From Bacillota bacterium (GTDB lineage Bacteria > Bacillota > Clostridia > UBA1381), in NCBI GenBank assembly GCA_021203665.1, contig JAJQAT010000238.1, forward strand, positions 1 through 15,249: a stretch of DNA of 15,249 nucleotides. The letters run 5' to 3'. The position numbers were made by a program, and so were the translations under genes. Position 1 is the stretch's first letter. Each line of letters starts with the position of its first letter. Shown in pieces: positions 13,766-15,249 of this stretch. Below the pieces are notes generated by a model. The model was not told where the DNA came from and ran no database searches. It saw nothing but the letters and a program-made list of their open reading frames with translations.

Positions 13766-15085
13766 TTAATCTTCCTTTACATTTATTATTACTCCGACGG
13801 ACGGCTTGGGATACACGCTCACCGTCATTTCCGGAAGTCTTTCGCCGGCGGCGGTTATATTTCTGATTTGCTCAACCCTTACCGGATTTAAAACAAACAT
13901 TATGTCATAATCCCCGTTTTTAACCCCGTCATAGCAAGCGTTATAGCTCCTCGTGGGCGTTACGTATTCCTCGTATTTTTCCTCGTCTATATGGAAAACG
14001 TCCTCGATAATGAGCTTGTTAAGCGCGACTATGTCAAGCTTGCAGTATTCCTTTGTCATTTCGGGGTATACGTCCTTCTTTATGTGGTCGTTATCCGTAA
14101 GCACCATTCTGTAGAAATAATCGCCGCCGCAATATGCCGCTATTCTTGTTTCGGACTTAACCGTGGCGATTTGCTTCACCATAGTCTGCACAAAGGTTTC
14201 ATCGTTGGAATCGACTATTATCTTTTCAACCTTAAAATAGTCCTGCGCGTTGGCGATAAAAAGCGGCTCGCTGAAATTTCTCGGTGTTTTCACTCCCCTA
14301 TGCACCGGCAGCGACACAAGTCCGTCGGAATGGGAGTTTGACAGCGACATCATCATATAATTATACGGCTCGTTGCCCGTGTGATTGGGGTTGTTCGCTT
14401 TCATGTAATTTCTGTACTTCAGGCAGGTTTCGTATCTCGTCTGACCGTCCGTTATATACAGCGATATATCCTTAAACTGCTCGACTATGAAATCAATCGT
14501 CGGCTTATACGATATTTTCCACAAGCGCTGCTGAACGTTGTCGTCGGAGGAAAACTCGACGTCGGGTGTTTCCTCGCGCAGCTCGTTCATCAAATTGAAC
14601 AAATCCTTTTCCTGCTCCTCGTACAGGCAGCTTATCATACTCATATCGGCATTGGTCGCCGCAAGCAAATCGTATCTGTCGCCCATAGATACCTCGTGGA
14701 GCTTTTCGCACGGCATTATAACGCCGCTGCCTATGTCCTCAAGCTCGACAAGCACAACGAAGCTCGTGTTTGAATAAAACGTGCCCGACATATCTATCGT
14801 CTGCTCGTACATATATATAACAGGCTCCTCGTCGCGCACAAGCACGCCGTCGTCTATCCACTTATCCAAAAAGCCCTTCGCTCTTGTGAACGTGTTGTCG
14901 CTCGGAGTGTCGTCCTCGTAGGTCTCGCCGGAAAACAGGCGCACCGAGTTATATTTGCTCTTTTCGTAAAGCTTGGCTTTATCCTCCTTGAGCATATTGT
15001 AATAGGGCGGTGAAATAACCGAGCCTAAATTTTCAATTTTTTCCGAATTGTATCTGTATCCCCTGAATGGTTTTATTTTTGCCAT
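13766..15085 (-). CDS. DUF1015 family protein, divergent motifs
   Basis: A 439-residue cytoplasmic protein of the DUF1015 (COG4198) family, biochemical role unknown. The N-terminus AKIKPFRGYRYN and early VISPPYYN are characteristic, and the length is normal. The two motifs I associate with the family are altered. A region usually read as HExT...DRLxLL is CEKLHEVSMGDRYDLL (126-141), and the usual DGHHRYETA is DGQTRYETC (213-221), so both histidines of the second motif are replaced. This could mean a distinct subgroup or loss of an activity. It has its own promoter and lies just upstream of rplU; I see no functional link. The ATG has GAAAGG about 12 nt upstream, slightly far. Confidence 0.88.
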   Translation of the reverse strand: MAKIKPFRGYRYNSEKIENLGSVISPPYYNMLKEDKAKLYEKSKYNSVRLFSGETYEDDTPSDNTFTRAKGFLDKWIDDGVLVRDEEPVIYMYEQTIDMSGTFYSNTSFVVLVELEDIGSGVIMPCEKLHEVSMGDRYDLLAATNADMSMISCLYEEQEKDLFNLMNELREETPDVEFSSDDNVQQRLWKISYKPTIDFIVEQFKDISLYITDGQTRYETCLKYRNYMKANNPNHTGNEPYNYMMMSLSNSHSDGLVSLPVHRGVKTPRNFSEPLFIANAQDYFKVEKIIVDSNDETFVQTMVKQIATVKSETRIAAYCGGDYFYRMVLTDNDHIKKDVYPEMTKEYCKLDIVALNKLIIEDVFHIDEEKYEEYVTPTRSYNACYDGVKNGDYDIMFVLNPVRVEQIRNITAAGERLPEMTVSVYPKPSVGVIINVKED

Positions 15086-15146
15086 AATATACCGTAACCT
15101 TTCTATATCAACAGTTAAAAAAACTTCTAAATATCCTATTGTATAT

Positions 15147-15175
15147 ATAGTATAATACTATTTCGATTTTGTCAA
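15147..15175 (-). promoter_or_regulatory. DUF1015 gene promoter
   Basis: On the minus strand: -35 TTGACA (15170-15175), 17-bp spacer, -10 TACTAT (15147-15152). About 30 nt upstream lies an inverted repeat GTCAA-N6-TTGAC (15205-15220), a possible operator. The rest of 15086-15249 is AT-rich and holds no gene. Confidence 0.8.
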
Positions 15176-15249
15176 TATTAAATTTTGTTAAATTTTGTAT
15201 AAACGTCAATGATAGTTGACACATTTTCCTAAAAAATAAAATATTCCAT

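Noticed and set aside
1..15249. CRISPR arrays, tRNA genes, rRNA, insertion sequences or toxin-antitoxin pairs
   Set aside because: No regularly spaced repeats, cloverleaf sequences, transposase or paired small unknown genes were seen; all small genes (ylzJ, yqzL, yqfC) belong to known conserved families.

Overview
The window looks like a chromosomal segment of a spore-forming Clostridia-class Firmicute. The evidence is the content and order of its genes. yqfC-yqfD-phoH-ybeY-era-yqzL-recO is a Firmicutes block. tepA-ylzJ, yqfC/yqfD and ylbJ are sporulation-associated families. Strong AAGGAGG-type ribosome binding sites and consensus sigma-A promoters (TTGACA or TTGCAA, 17 bp spacers, TATAAT) fit the same group. 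The genus cannot be fixed from sequence reading alone. I see no phage, insertion sequence, CRISPR array, tRNA or rRNA. Most of the window is housekeeping, and the unusual signals lie between genes or in what is missing.

Layout, left to right. (1) A sodium-coupled amino-acid symporter of the NSS family (+) converges on tyrS (-) through a set of terminator hairpins. (2) tepA-ylzJ (-), a ClpP-like protease with its usual small partner, lies upstream of tyrS. (3) metA (+), predicted to be a homoserine O-acetyltransferase, is a single gene converging on rpsT (-); the 275 bp between them is almost entirely stem-loops. (4) A compact minus-strand operon yqfC-yqfD-phoH-ybeY-era-yqzL-recO has overlapping or nearly touching genes and is followed by rpsT with its own promoter. 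It joins sporulation, rRNA maturation, GTPase-dependent 30S assembly and recombinational repair. (5) ylbJ (+) diverges from yqfC and converges on obg (-) through a shared terminator. (6) rplU-rpmA (-), behind a consensus promoter and a probable L21 leader RNA, ends in a strong terminator just before obg. (7) A DUF1015 gene (-) with its own promoter lies upstream of rplU.

The most interesting points are these. The L21-L27 operon lacks the Prp protease gene normally found between rplU and rpmA in Firmicutes, and its L27 lacks the N-terminal extension that Prp removes. The metA/rpsT gap holds seven consecutive stem-loops, one with a stem identical to that of a terminator 3.4 kb away and one with a CCTCCTT (anti-Shine-Dalgarno) segment. 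The tyrS and rpsT promoters share a 16-nt block that includes half the spacer. The DUF1015 protein has substitutions in both of its family's signature motifs. I did not find a clear new multi-gene system; the candidates for novelty are regulatory or structural RNA elements and the Prp/L27 co-loss.
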